From contig NZ_CP015698.1 of NCBI RefSeq assembly GCF_002163715.1, forward strand, positions 3,733,674 through 3,797,673: a stretch of DNA of 64,000 nucleotides, in the 5' to 3' direction. A program made the position numbers and the translations under genes. Numbering within the stretch: position 1 is the first letter of the stretch; each line of letters starts with the position of its first letter. Below, piece by piece: positions 43,592 to 52,467 of this stretch. Under the pieces are notes generated by a model. The model was not told the origin of the DNA. It searched no databases and worked only from the letters and a program-made list of their open reading frames with translations. This stretch comes from Curvibacter sp. AEP1-3 (GTDB lineage: Bacteria > Pseudomonadota > Gammaproteobacteria > Burkholderiales > Burkholderiaceae_C).

Positions 43592-45571
43592 ATGAATAAG
43601 ACGTCCGCTAGCCTCGCCCTGCCTCCACCTGCCAGCAAACCTGCCCCCATCGGCCTTTTTGGCGCCCATGGCATCTGGGCCTTGGGTGTTCACATCATGC
43701 GAAGCATCAACTTCGCAGCCAAGGCACTGATCGTTTCCCTCTTGTTTGCGCTCCCTATTGCCTGGCTGTCGTGGAGCTATTTTTCGGCCCAAAAGTCGGC
43801 TATCGACTTTTCCATGAAAGAGCGAGACGGCGTGCGCTACTTGCAGGCCGCCAGCCCGGTGCTGCAAAAGGCGCTGCAACTGCGGGCCACACCTGCCGAA
43901 GCCAGTGCCCCGTTGGCGGATGCTATGGACAAGGCCTATGCCAACCTGGAAAAAGTGCAGTCCGAGTTGGGTGACAGCCTGGGCACTGCCAGTGCATTCG
44001 ATGCACTCAAGCAAGCGCGCACTGCCGCCAAGAGCCAGGGTGGCGAAGCCTTGGAGCGCTTCATCAAAAACACGACCCACATCCAGGCCCTGATCGCGGT
44101 CATGACCACCGCCACCGATGGCTCCAACCTGACCCTGGACCCGGACATCGACAGCTACTACGTGATGGACGCGGCAGCCTTCCGTCTGCCGGACCTGATG
44201 GAGCGCATCGGCCTCATCCGTGCGGCCGGTGCGGCTGCCTTGCGGGATGGCAAGCTCAGCCCCGAGTTCCATAGTGCGATCGACAAGGCGATGGCCATTT
44301 CGGAGTTTCACCAGACCAATATGCTCGCAGGGCTGGGTAAGTCGATTTTGCAGACCCCCGAGTTGAGCTCGCGCATCCAGATTGGTGAAGCCCGTGACAG
44401 CGCCCAGAAGTTTTTGGACACAGTGAGCAACGGTCTGCTGATGGCCGCGGAGCGCGATCCTGCGGGCTTGGCGGTGTTCGTTGCCCAAGGGGATGCGGCC
44501 TTCGCAGCCCAGTCCGCATTGCTGGACCGCTTGCTGCCCATTCTGGACGAGCTGATTCAGAAACGGGTGGGTGCCGCCCAGCGCCAGGTCAACATCACCA
44601 TCGTCATCCTGATCGTGACCTTGTTGCTTGCGGGCTATGCCTTCTACACCTTCTATCTCGTCACCCGCGGCGGCTTGCGCTTGATCAGCCAGCACCTGCA
44701 GGAAATGGCCGAAGGCGATTTGCGACGCGCACCCAGCCAGCCCTGGGGCAAGGACGAACCTGCCGCAGTCATTGTGGATTTGCGCAAGGCCTACGACTCG
44801 CTGCACCTGTTGATTCGCAAGGTACGCCACTCTGCGCGCGACCTGACCGGCACCAGTGGAGAAATCGCGCGCGCCAGTCTTGATTTGTCACAGCGCACCG
44901 AGTCCGCTGCAGCCGCGCTGGAGCAGCAGGCGGCCACGATGGAGGAGATCGGCTCCTCGGTGCAAGCCATGGCAGACAACTCCAAAGATGCCGCCGGGTT
45001 GGCCCGCGAGAACGCCAGCGTCGCGCAGAAGGGTGGCGAGGTTATTCGCGATGTCGTGTCGGTCATGAGCGCCATCAACAGCTCCTCGCAAAAGATCGGC
45101 GACATCATTTCGGTGATTGACGGTATTGCCTTCCAGACCAACATCCTGGCGCTCAATGCGGCGGTGGAAGCCGCTCGTGCCGGCGAGCAGGGCCGTGGCT
45201 TTGCAGTCGTGGCCAGCGAAGTGCGGGTGCTGGCCCAGCGCTCTGCGGCAGCGGCCAAGGAAATCAAGGATTTGATCAACACCAGCGTACAAAACGTGGA
45301 GCAGGGCACCAAAGTGGTCAGCGGTGCCGGCCTGACCATGGACGAAATTCTAGGTAACGCCAAGCGCATTAACGACCTGCTCAATGAAATCGCTGTGGGT
45401 TCCCGTGAGCAGGCCAACGGCGTGAGCCAATCGGTATCCGCCATCCAGTTGCTGGAGCAGAGCACGCAACAAAACGCCGCTTTGGTGGAAGAAACCAGTG
45501 CGGCTGCCGGCGCTCTCAGCGACCAATCGGACGGCCTGATGCGCGAAATTGCCAACTTCCGGGTAGCCTAG
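43592..45571 (+). CDS. Methyl-accepting chemotaxis protein with long sensor
   Basis: 659 residues from the ATG at 43592, which has GGAG nine bases upstream. A 35-residue Pro/Ala-rich cytoplasmic leader precedes TM1 (about 43-62, LIVSLLFALPIAWLSWSYF). The helical periplasmic sensor of about 270 residues is longer than the usual four-helix bundle and resembles a NIT- or helical-bimodular-like all-alpha domain. TM2 lies at about 330-350, then HAMP, then the signalling domain ([20 protein letters not shown], then [20 protein letters not shown]). Ligand unknown. It belongs with the adjoining response regulator and hybrid kinase by position. Confidence 0.93.
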   Translation: MNKTSASLALPPPASKPAPIGLFGAHGIWALGVHIMRSINFAAKALIVSLLFALPIAWLSWSYFSAQKSAIDFSMKERDGVRYLQAASPVLQKALQLRATPAEASAPLADAMDKAYANLEKVQSELGDSLGTASAFDALKQARTAAKSQGGEALERFIKNTTHIQALIAVMTTATDGSNLTLDPDIDSYYVMDAAAFRLPDLMERIGLIRAAGAAALRDGKLSPEFHSAIDKAMAISEFHQTNMLAGLGKSILQTPELSSRIQIGEARDSAQKFLDTVSNGLLMAAERDPAGLAVFVAQGDAAFAAQSALLDRLLPILDELIQKRVGAAQRQVNITIVILIVTLLLAGYAFYTFYLVTRGGLRLISQHLQEMAEGDLRRAPSQPWGKDEPAAVIVDLRKAYDSLHLLIRKVRHSARDLTGTSGEIARASLDLSQRTESAAAALEQQAATMEEIGSSVQAMADNSKDAAGLARENASVAQKGGEVIRDVVSVMSAINSSSQKIGDIISVIDGIAFQTNILALNAAVEAARAGEQGRGFAVVASEVRVLAQRSAAAAKEIKDLINTSVQNVEQGTKVVSGAGLTMDEILGNAKRINDLLNEIAVGSREQANGVSQSVSAIQLLEQSTQQNAALVEETSAAAGALSDQSDGLMREIANFRVA

Positions 45572-45630
45572 TAAGCAGTTCTTCAGTCTTGGAAGGTAAT
45601 TTGATGGTTTTTCAACCAAGGCACTGAAGC

Positions 45631-47658
45631 ATGGAAAAAGACAGCTTCCTCATCAGCCGAATGCGGGCGCTGTCTTTCAAAGGGAAGGCGAGGGTCGTCC
45701 TCGCGTTCTTCTGTGTGCCGCTCCTCCTCTTCACGGTGATTAGCACCGCGAGGTACCTGGAGGAGAGCAACACCCTTGCCGCGGAAGTTCAGGGAACACA
45801 AAGCCTTCGGCCACTGCTTCTGGACCAACTGAAGTCCGCTGACCTGGCTGGTGGCGCAGAGCCGATGGCCAGAGACGAGTGGCAGCGCCGCTCGATGGAA
45901 TTGGCCCGCATGGAGAAGGCGGCCTACCGAATCGGTGATGAATCCGGCCTGATTCTCGACACCGAACTGCACACCCTGTACATGAGCCTGATCACGGTCC
46001 AGGTCATGCCCCGACTGATCAACGCCAGCGCAGAGCTCAAGGCCATTCAGCGCGGGGTGGCCAACCCGCAGGGCCCCGCTTTTTGGGTGTCGGTGGTGTT
46101 GGGGCAAATCGATTCGTTAGAGCGTTACACCCGCACGGCGAACGACACCCTGGGTTTCGCCACGCTGGACACCGCTGCGATTCAACCGGTCCGTCAGGCT
46201 TTGTTGGCGCTCAAGAACCCGGCTAATCAGGCCATTGGTCCGGGTCAGGATGCGTTGGTTGGCTTGCAAGGTTTTCTGGAGGCGAGGGTCCTGTTGGTTA
46301 CCAACACCCTCGAGATAGCCTTGGCCAAGCGCCAGCGGGATTTGCTGTCCAGAAACTTGTGGCTGGCTTTTTTGGTGGGTTTCTCGCTGCTGGCCTGTGT
46401 GGTCTGCTTCTACGTGTTTTACGAGGGTACGGTCCGCGACATTGAGCAACAGCGCAAGATCGACTCTGAGTTGCGGCACGCCAAGGTGAACGCAGAGCGC
46501 CTCAGTCAGGTGAAAAGTGAGTTTCTGTCCAATATGAGCCACGAGATACGCACGCCGATGAATGGCGTGCTGGGCATGCTGGAGTTGGCCAGGGGTTCGT
46601 CAGATGCACAGGAGCAGCAGCATTACCTGGCTACGGCGCAAAACTCCGCGAGTGCCTTGCTCAAAATCCTGAACGAGATTCTGGATTACTCCAAGCTGGA
46701 GGCTCACCACATGCAACTCGAGAGCAGTGCATGGGATCTGCGCGCGTTGCTTGAAGAGCTCAAGGTCGTCTACACCAACCGCTGCGTGCAGAAGCAACTC
46801 GAATTCGCACTCCATATCGATGCGCAGGTACCGTCATGCGTCGTGGGTGATGCGCTGCGAACCCGCCAGATTCTTACCAACTTGCTGGAAAACGCGGTCA
46901 AGTTCACCGAAGGTGGGCATGTACACCTGAGTGTGCGGGTGGGCAAGTATTCCAAAGCGAAGGACACGCTGGTTTTTGAGGTCAAAGACACCGGTATCGG
47001 CGTGCCACTGGATCAACAGGCCAGCATCTTCAAGGCATTTGAGCAGGCAGATGCGTCCACCACGCGGCGCTTCGGTGGCACGGGCTTGGGGTTGAGTATT
47101 TGCGCAGAACTGGCGCGCCTGATGCAGGGCGCTTTGACAGTGCGAAGCGCCCCCGGCCAGGGCAGCACCTTTTGTCTGGAAGTGCCCCTGCAGCCAGCCT
47201 TGGAGGCTGGTGGCGCCAATGCCTACTCGCCGGAGGCGCTGGTAGACCCCGCACCGCAAAAGCCGGCAGACGAAGTGCCGGTATTCAACAGGCCCTTGCT
47301 GGTGCTGCTGGTGGAGGACCACAAGGTGAACCAGATACTGGCCAAGACGCTGCTCGGCCGCTGGGGTCATGCCGTGACCATTGCAGAGAATGGCCAGGAG
47401 GCCGTGGACATCTTTCCGACCAAGCCATGGGATCTGGTTTTGATGGATCTGCAAATGCCGGTCATGGGCGGCAAAGAAGCCACTCTCCTGATTCGCCAGA
47501 CAGAACCTGCCGGGCGCAGAACCCCCATCATTGCCTTGTCAGCCAGCGCCTTGCACGAGGACCTCCTGGATTGTCAAAGCGCCGGGATGGACGACCATTT
47601 GGCGAAGCCGTACACGGCTGCCAGCTTGGCCAACATGCTTCGCAAGCATACGGTTTGA
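45631..47658 (+). CDS. Hybrid sensor histidine kinase
   Basis: 675 residues. TM1 at about 21-40, a periplasmic helical sensor (about 41-240) related in length to the MCP-type all-helical sensors, TM2 at about 243-264, a coiled coil, HisKA with phospho-accepting His304 (SNMSHEIRTPMNGVLGM), and HATPase_c with N-box NLLENAVKFTEGG, G1 KDTGIGVP and G2 RRFGGTGLGLS. It ends in a receiver domain whose acceptor is Asp606 (LVLMDLQMPVMGG). There is no Hpt domain, so phosphate would have to pass to a separate Hpt protein. A terminator follows at once. Confidence 0.94.
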   Translation: MEKDSFLISRMRALSFKGKARVVLAFFCVPLLLFTVISTARYLEESNTLAAEVQGTQSLRPLLLDQLKSADLAGGAEPMARDEWQRRSMELARMEKAAYRIGDESGLILDTELHTLYMSLITVQVMPRLINASAELKAIQRGVANPQGPAFWVSVVLGQIDSLERYTRTANDTLGFATLDTAAIQPVRQALLALKNPANQAIGPGQDALVGLQGFLEARVLLVTNTLEIALAKRQRDLLSRNLWLAFLVGFSLLACVVCFYVFYEGTVRDIEQQRKIDSELRHAKVNAERLSQVKSEFLSNMSHEIRTPMNGVLGMLELARGSSDAQEQQHYLATAQNSASALLKILNEILDYSKLEAHHMQLESSAWDLRALLEELKVVYTNRCVQKQLEFALHIDAQVPSCVVGDALRTRQILTNLLENAVKFTEGGHVHLSVRVGKYSKAKDTLVFEVKDTGIGVPLDQQASIFKAFEQADASTTRRFGGTGLGLSICAELARLMQGALTVRSAPGQGSTFCLEVPLQPALEAGGANAYSPEALVDPAPQKPADEVPVFNRPLLVLLVEDHKVNQILAKTLLGRWGHAVTIAENGQEAVDIFPTKPWDLVLMDLQMPVMGGKEATLLIRQTEPAGRRTPIIALSASALHEDLLDCQSAGMDDHLAKPYTAASLANMLRKHTV

Positions 47659-47666
47659 TGCAAAAA

Positions 47667-47710
47667 GAGCTGCTGACGCACGTGGGATGTGCACCAGCAG
47701 CTCCGTTTTT
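47667..47710. terminator. Bidirectional terminator built from repeat-like arms
   Basis: GAGCTGCTG and CAGCAGCTC form a 9-base-pair outer stem, with GCAC/GTGC pairing inside, followed by CGTTTTT on the plus strand and CTTTTTG on the minus strand. It serves the hybrid kinase (ending 47658) and the convergent dctM gene (ending 47722). Each arm resembles the GAGCTGCT core of the dispersed repeat family. Confidence 0.85.
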
Positions 47711-47721
47711 AGTAGCAGATG

Positions 47722-49032
47722 TCAGTTTCCTATGGATCCAGGTAGCCACATCACGATGGCGGGGAAGAACCAGATCAACGCGACCAACACCAGCATGATC
47801 AGCAGGAATGGCATCACACCGTAGATCACATCAATGATGTTGCCTTCCCCGCGCACGCCCTGCACCACATACAGGTTCATTCCCACCGGTGGGGTTATGA
47901 GCGCCAGTTCCGCCATGATCACCAGGAAAATGCCGAACCAAACCGGGTCAATCCCCAGCGCCACGACGATTGGGAACACGATAGGTATGGTGCCCACCAC
48001 CATGGCAAGCGCATCCAGAAAGCAACCCAGGATCAGGTAAAGAATAGTCAGCACCAGAATGATCTGGCCGGGGCTGGCCTTTAGGCCGGTCACGAATTTG
48101 GTCAGCATGTCGGGCACACCCATCATGCCGAGAACGAAGTTCAGGTAGAACGCCGCCGCCGCGATCAGCATGATCATCGCGGTGATGGACAGCGTGGTCA
48201 GAAAGGACTCATGCAGCATTTTGATGTTGAGTCTCCCGTAGCCTGCACACAAGGCCAGAGACACGACGACTCCTAGCGCAGCCGATTCGGTGGGCGTGGC
48301 CCAACCGGCATAGATGCTGCCCATCACAAACACAATGACGGTGACCGGCGGTATCAAGTCCAGCAGGCGAATGAGCTTGTCTCTCAGGGGGGAAGGTGCT
48401 TCCTTGGCCCCGGCGTACGCAGGCTTCCACAAGCAGACCACCACGATGACCGCCATGAACAGCGCCGTGAGCAGCAGGCCCGGTACCACACCTGCGGCGT
48501 AGAGCTTGCCCACTGAGGTGTTGGTCATGGCGCCGTAAATGATCATGTTGATCGACGGTGGAATCAGGATTCCCAAGGTGGCACCGGCTGCAATCGTGCC
48601 CAGGACCAGACGGGCGTTGTAGCCACGCTGTTTGAAGGCCGGCAGCGCTACGGTACCAATGGTGGCCGCAGTCGCTACGGACGACCCAGACACAGCTGCA
48701 AACAGGGCGGATGCACCGATGTTTGAGTGCAGCAGTCCTCCCGGCAAGGGGGACAGCCAATCCGAAAGCGCGCGGTACATCTTGTCGGTAAAGCCTCCGC
48801 GCACTAGCAACTCACCAAGCAGGATGAACAGAGGCACCGACACCAGCACGAAATTGTTGTTGGCACTCCAATACTGGGTGCCGTACTCAAAAGCTACCGG
48901 CCAGCCGAGGTACATCACCGCGCCCAGAAGGCTCAGAATGAACATGACAAAGGCCACGTGCAGGCCCAAGCTCATGAGCAGGATCAATAGGCCAAAGCCG
49001 GCCGCGACCGCTGCAATCGAGATATCAGCCAT
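47722..49032 (-). CDS. TRAP transporter large permease (DctM)
   Basis: 436 residues from the ATG at 49032, GGAG upstream. About twelve helices. DctM landmarks are SVPLFILLGELLVRGG, the GASALFAAVSGSSVATAATI loop, LGILIPPSINMIIYG and MAELALITPPVGMNLYVVQG near the C-terminus. It forms the transport channel of a tripartite, sodium-driven uptake system in the inner membrane. The start overlaps the dctQ stop by 8 bases. Confidence 0.94.
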   Translation of the reverse strand: MADISIAAVAAGFGLLILLMSLGLHVAFVMFILSLLGAVMYLGWPVAFEYGTQYWSANNNFVLVSVPLFILLGELLVRGGFTDKMYRALSDWLSPLPGGLLHSNIGASALFAAVSGSSVATAATIGTVALPAFKQRGYNARLVLGTIAAGATLGILIPPSINMIIYGAMTNTSVGKLYAAGVVPGLLLTALFMAVIVVVCLWKPAYAGAKEAPSPLRDKLIRLLDLIPPVTVIVFVMGSIYAGWATPTESAALGVVVSLALCAGYGRLNIKMLHESFLTTLSITAMIMLIAAAAFYLNFVLGMMGVPDMLTKFVTGLKASPGQIILVLTILYLILGCFLDALAMVVGTIPIVFPIVVALGIDPVWFGIFLVIMAELALITPPVGMNLYVVQGVRGEGNIIDVIYGVMPFLLIMLVLVALIWFFPAIVMWLPGSIGN

Positions 49033-49645
49033 GGGAGTCTCCTTGCAAGCCTGCATTGCTGGCGGTGCCACGGGCCTTGAGCTCGGCAAGCTCGGCTTCC
49101 AGTTCTTCCTGGGCACTGGTAGGGCCGTACCAAGCGTTCAGTTCATGGCGACCTGCGAGCAACAAGTACAAGGCGTGGAATGCGTAGGCCAGGGAGATAA
49201 AGGCCAGCAACACGAGGCCCAGCACCCAGGCGGATTGCGGAATCCACAAAGCGATTTCCAGATTCGGTGCACTGCTTTTGAAGTCCAGTGTTTCCATTAG
49301 CACCGAAATGCCGCGCCAAGCGGCAAAGGTGGCAAAGAAGGCAAAGCATGCCATGGCCAGGGTATTGAGCACTTTCTGTACGGGGCGGGGGAAGAGGACG
49401 AGGAACACATCCACCCGCGTGTGGCTGCGCTGGGCCATGGCGTAAGACGCACCGATGGCTGCACTGACGGCCAGCACAAAACCACCGAGTTCGTCGATGC
49501 CTTTGAAAGAAGTGTTGAATAGTTTGCGGCCCAACACTTCAAGGCTGAGCGCAACTGCATAGGCCAGTACCACCCACCCGAACGCCAGAGTGGCATATCG
49601 GGCGGCCGGCGCAATGGCTTGGCTGATCGGGTTGGTACTGGACAT
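49025..49645 (-). CDS. TRAP transporter small permease (DctQ)
   Basis: 206 residues from the ATG at 49645 (MSSTNPISQA). The ribosome-binding site is poor and a longer start is possible. Four helices: about 20-40, 55-75, 97-117 and 140-160. The DctQ segment LEVLGRKLFNTSFKGIDELG matches the family consensus (E-RY-F-S--W--E). A charged C-terminal tail extends about 35 residues. It partners DctM. Confidence 0.9.
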   Translation of the reverse strand: MSSTNPISQAIAPAARYATLAFGWVVLAYAVALSLEVLGRKLFNTSFKGIDELGGFVLAVSAAIGASYAMAQRSHTRVDVFLVLFPRPVQKVLNTLAMACFAFFATFAAWRGISVLMETLDFKSSAPNLEIALWIPQSAWVLGLVLLAFISLAYAFHALYLLLAGRHELNAWYGPTSAQEELEAELAELKARGTASNAGLQGDSHG

Positions 49646-49667
49646 CGGGGCTGTCTCGACGGTGTGT

Positions 49668-50735
49668 TTAGTTGATGGCCATGCCACGGGCTTTGCCCAC
49701 GGTGGCGTTCCAGGTGTCGCTGCACTTGGGGTCCACTTTGTTGCAGACGGTTTTCCACATTGGCAGCACGGTGGCGGCGGAAGCGGCTTTCACCTTGGCT
49801 TGGTCATCTGCACTCACAGGCACCAGGGTCATCTTGAAGGGGGTGCCGTTTTTGCATGGCTTGCCGGTATTGCAGGCGATGGAATCGGCAGTACCTTCTT
49901 CAGCCAGTGCCCACATCTGGTCTTCCATCTTCTTGAACTCAGCAGAGATCTTGGTTTGTTGTGCGGGGCTGAGCTTGTTCCAAAAGTCGATGTTCACAAA
50001 GTGACCCTGGACGGAGCCGGCCACCGACAAAGGGTAGAAATATTGCGTGACTTCAGGCCATTTGCCGGAGTTGCCGGAGTTGGCAGAAGTGACACCGCAG
50101 TCCACAACGCCGTTGCCCAGCGCGGAGTACACCTCGGAGAACGACAGTGTGACCGGGGTGGCTCCCAAGTTTTGCAGCATGGCGGACATGCTGGGGGTGA
50201 AGCTGCGGATCTTCAGGCCCTTGAAGTCGGCAATCGACTTAATGGGCTTGTTGCAGAAGAACACTTGGGGCCCGAAGGGCCAGAGTGTCAATGCCTTGGC
50301 CTTGAATTTTTCCTGCAGACGCTGGTCAAACACATGGCGGTAGGCTTCCATGGATTCGCGCAACATGGTCATGTTGGTAGAGACACCGGCGAGGTCGATG
50401 CCTTCAAAGAACGGATCGTCACGCGCAACGCTACCGATTTGTACGGACATCACATCAAACACGTTGGAGCGCAACAGGCGCAGAGCGTCGTCCGGCTTTA
50501 CGTTCACTACATCCATGGGGTTGAACTTCACGTCCATGTCGATTCCGGTCGCCTTGGGCAGCCCGGTAAAGAAGGGTCGCTCAATGCCTTCTGAGTGGCG
50601 CACGTTGGAAGAGAAGTTGCCAGCCACACGCATGGTGACATCGGCGGCGAGCGTCCAACCGGCGGTGCCGGCGAGCACGGCGGCCAGGGCTACGGTAGAC
50701 AGGGCTTTGCGGAAGCGGAGAGGTTTGCTGTGCAT
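49668..50735 (-). CDS. TRAP transporter periplasmic solute-binding protein (DctP)
   Basis: 355 residues with a signal peptide (RKALSTVALAAVLAGTAGW, cut after LAA). The DctP domain includes GLPKATGIDMDVKFNP, FGPQVFFCNKPIKSIADFKG, IRSFTPSMSAMLQNLGATPV and LSFSEVYSALGNGVVDCGVT. Two Cys pairs toward the C-terminus (ACNTGKPC and VCNKVDPKC) are unusual and probably form disulfides. There is Arg at the usual carboxylate-binding place (KIRSF), so an organic anion is likely. The companion uraD suggests a purine-degradation compound, which is an inference. Confidence 0.92.
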   Translation of the reverse strand: MHSKPLRFRKALSTVALAAVLAGTAGWTLAADVTMRVAGNFSSNVRHSEGIERPFFTGLPKATGIDMDVKFNPMDVVNVKPDDALRLLRSNVFDVMSVQIGSVARDDPFFEGIDLAGVSTNMTMLRESMEAYRHVFDQRLQEKFKAKALTLWPFGPQVFFCNKPIKSIADFKGLKIRSFTPSMSAMLQNLGATPVTLSFSEVYSALGNGVVDCGVTSANSGNSGKWPEVTQYFYPLSVAGSVQGHFVNIDFWNKLSPAQQTKISAEFKKMEDQMWALAEEGTADSIACNTGKPCKNGTPFKMTLVPVSADDQAKVKAASAATVLPMWKTVCNKVDPKCSDTWNATVGKARGMAIN

Positions 50736-50763
50736 GGTGAGTCCTAAGGTTGAAGAAACGGGG

Positions 50764-51303
50764 TCAATGGGAAATGAGTTTGTTTAGGCGTAAGAGAGCG
50801 ATGGCGGTCACTTGGCTCAGCGCTTCGACTTGCTCCTGGGCGGGAGCGTTGGCCACGCGCTGGGCGAACACGGAAAAAATGCTGTCCTTGGTGTGTTGCC
50901 CGACGCACACGATGAAAGGGAATCCGTGGCGTGCGCGGTAGGCGGTATTCAGGTCGGTGATGCGCTGCATCTCTTGCGGGTTCAGGGCATTGAGTCCGGC
51001 GCGTGATTGTTCTTGGGTGGACGCGCTGGTGAGCTCTCCGCGTTGGGCAGCTTTGCCGGCCAGTTCCGGGTGGGCACACAGGAGCGCGAGTTTTTCGGCT
51101 TGGTTGGCGCGTTGCATCTCATGCACCATTGCGGTGTGCAGTGCGGAAATGTCGGCAAACGGACGCGCCGCAAAAGCACGACTGGCGACCCAGGGGGAGT
51201 GTTCGAACACTTCGCCGAGCAATTCCACAAACGCCCGTTCGCTGAGCGCATTCACATCCTCCAGCCGGAGCGGCGCAATCATCGGAGCGGTCATGGTTTG
51301 CAT
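50764..51303 (-). CDS. uraD: 2-oxo-4-hydroxy-4-carboxy-5-ureidoimidazoline (OHCU) decarboxylase
   Basis: 179 residues. All-helical family. Catalytic and substrate residues are visible: FEHSPWVASRAFAARPF (with the conserved His and Trp), LLCAHPELAGKAA (the catalytic-type His) and FPFIVCVGQHTKDSIF. It completes urate oxidation by making S-allantoin. A second start at 51294 (MTAPM) is possible. It is the first gene of the uraD-dctPQM unit. No urate hydroxylase, transthyretin-like or allantoinase gene is in the window. Confidence 0.93.
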   Translation of the reverse strand: MQTMTAPMIAPLRLEDVNALSERAFVELLGEVFEHSPWVASRAFAARPFADISALHTAMVHEMQRANQAEKLALLCAHPELAGKAAQRGELTSASTQEQSRAGLNALNPQEMQRITDLNTAYRARHGFPFIVCVGQHTKDSIFSVFAQRVANAPAQEQVEALSQVTAIALLRLNKLISH

Positions 51304-51427
51304 AGCGGTAAGCCTTGGTAGAGGGTTAGCAATAAGCGAGCCTTGTCACCGCAGTCCGCATGGACATAGGCGTTTAACCCACCCATAAAAGTTTAGGAGC
51401 GGGACCCTCTGCGCGCGCGCTGTGTTT

Positions 51428-51444
51428 GTTATGACTGGCATAAC
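51428..51444. promoter_or_regulatory. LysR-type operator (T-N11-A box)
   Basis: A perfect inverted repeat GTTATG-ACTGG-CATAAC, containing TATGACTGGCATA, lies 36 bases before the LysR start and about 125 bases before uraD. This is the classical position for autoregulation and control of the divergent unit by a LysR protein. Confidence 0.75.
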
Positions 51445-51479
51445 ATGTGCTTCACCCATGGCAACTCCGGAGATTTGCC

Positions 51480-52460
51480 ATGGCCCGCCCTAATGACCCT
51501 TTGGACACCTATCTGCTCAGGGTGCTGGTGTCCTTGCTGACAGAGCGCAACCTCACGCGGGTGGCAACCCGCATGAATCAGACGCAACCGGCTATCAGCG
51601 CCGCCCTGCGCAAACTGCGGCTGGTCTTCAATGACGAACTGTTGGTCCGAAGTGGCAACGCCATGGTGCCTACGCCCCGTGGCTTGGAGGTGCTGGAGAC
51701 CGCACGCGGGGCCCTAGCCGACATAGATCGCCTATTTACAGTGGGGGAACAGTTCGACCCTCAGACCACCCAACAGCTCTACAAGATCGGCTGCCCGGAT
51801 TACCTGTCTACGGTGTTCATGGCCGGTGTGGCCAAAGCGCTGCGGCGGGATGCACCCAACGCTCGACTGATGGTGCACCCCCTGGGCCCCGGCTATGACT
51901 TTGAAGAAGCTCTGGCCAATGGTGAGCTGGACGTAGTCATCGGCAACTGGCCTGAGCCCCCCGAGCATTTGCACACAGCACCTCTGCTGGAAGACGACGT
52001 GGTGGTGCTTATGGACCGTAACAACCCGTTGGCGCGCAGTCCCATGACCCGCGAGCAGTACCTTCACGCTCCCCATGTGGTGCCTCTGCCATATTCATCC
52101 AGCCACCGTGGGGTGATTGACAAGTACCTCGCCACCCACCGACTGACGCGCAACGCGCGCATGATCGTGCCGTTCTTCAGCATGGCGCCCAACATGTTGC
52201 CGGGTACAGACTTAATCTTCACCATCAGCCGCCATTTCGCCGAGCATTACGCCAGCACCCTGCCGCTCATCGTGGTGCCGTGCCCCATTGATTACCCGAA
52301 CATGCGCTTCTACCAAATTTGGCACGGTCGCAACCAGCGGGCTCCTGCGCAGCGTTGGTTCCGTCAGGTGCTCAAAGAGGTGGCTGACCGGATGTTGGTG
52401 GCAGTGCCGCGGGCACGGACTATCGCAGGGGCCGGGCTGGCGCTAGTCAAGACGGCTTAA
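51480..52460 (+). CDS. LysR-family transcriptional regulator
   Basis: 326 residues from the ATG at 51480 (GGAG seven bases upstream). The N-terminal winged helix reads LVSLLTERNLTRVATRMNQT followed by QPAISAALRKLR (recognition helix). The C-terminal periplasmic-binding-like effector domain begins near residue 95 (KIGCPDYLSTVFMAG) and ends with an Ala-rich helix. It faces the uraD-dctPQM unit across 176 bases that hold a T-N11-A box, so it very likely regulates that unit. The effector is inferred to be a purine-breakdown product. Confidence 0.92.
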   Translation: MARPNDPLDTYLLRVLVSLLTERNLTRVATRMNQTQPAISAALRKLRLVFNDELLVRSGNAMVPTPRGLEVLETARGALADIDRLFTVGEQFDPQTTQQLYKIGCPDYLSTVFMAGVAKALRRDAPNARLMVHPLGPGYDFEEALANGELDVVIGNWPEPPEHLHTAPLLEDDVVVLMDRNNPLARSPMTREQYLHAPHVVPLPYSSSHRGVIDKYLATHRLTRNARMIVPFFSMAPNMLPGTDLIFTISRHFAEHYASTLPLIVVPCPIDYPNMRFYQIWHGRNQRAPAQRWFRQVLKEVADRMLVAVPRARTIAGAGLALVKTA

Positions 52461-52467
52461 CTTGGTT

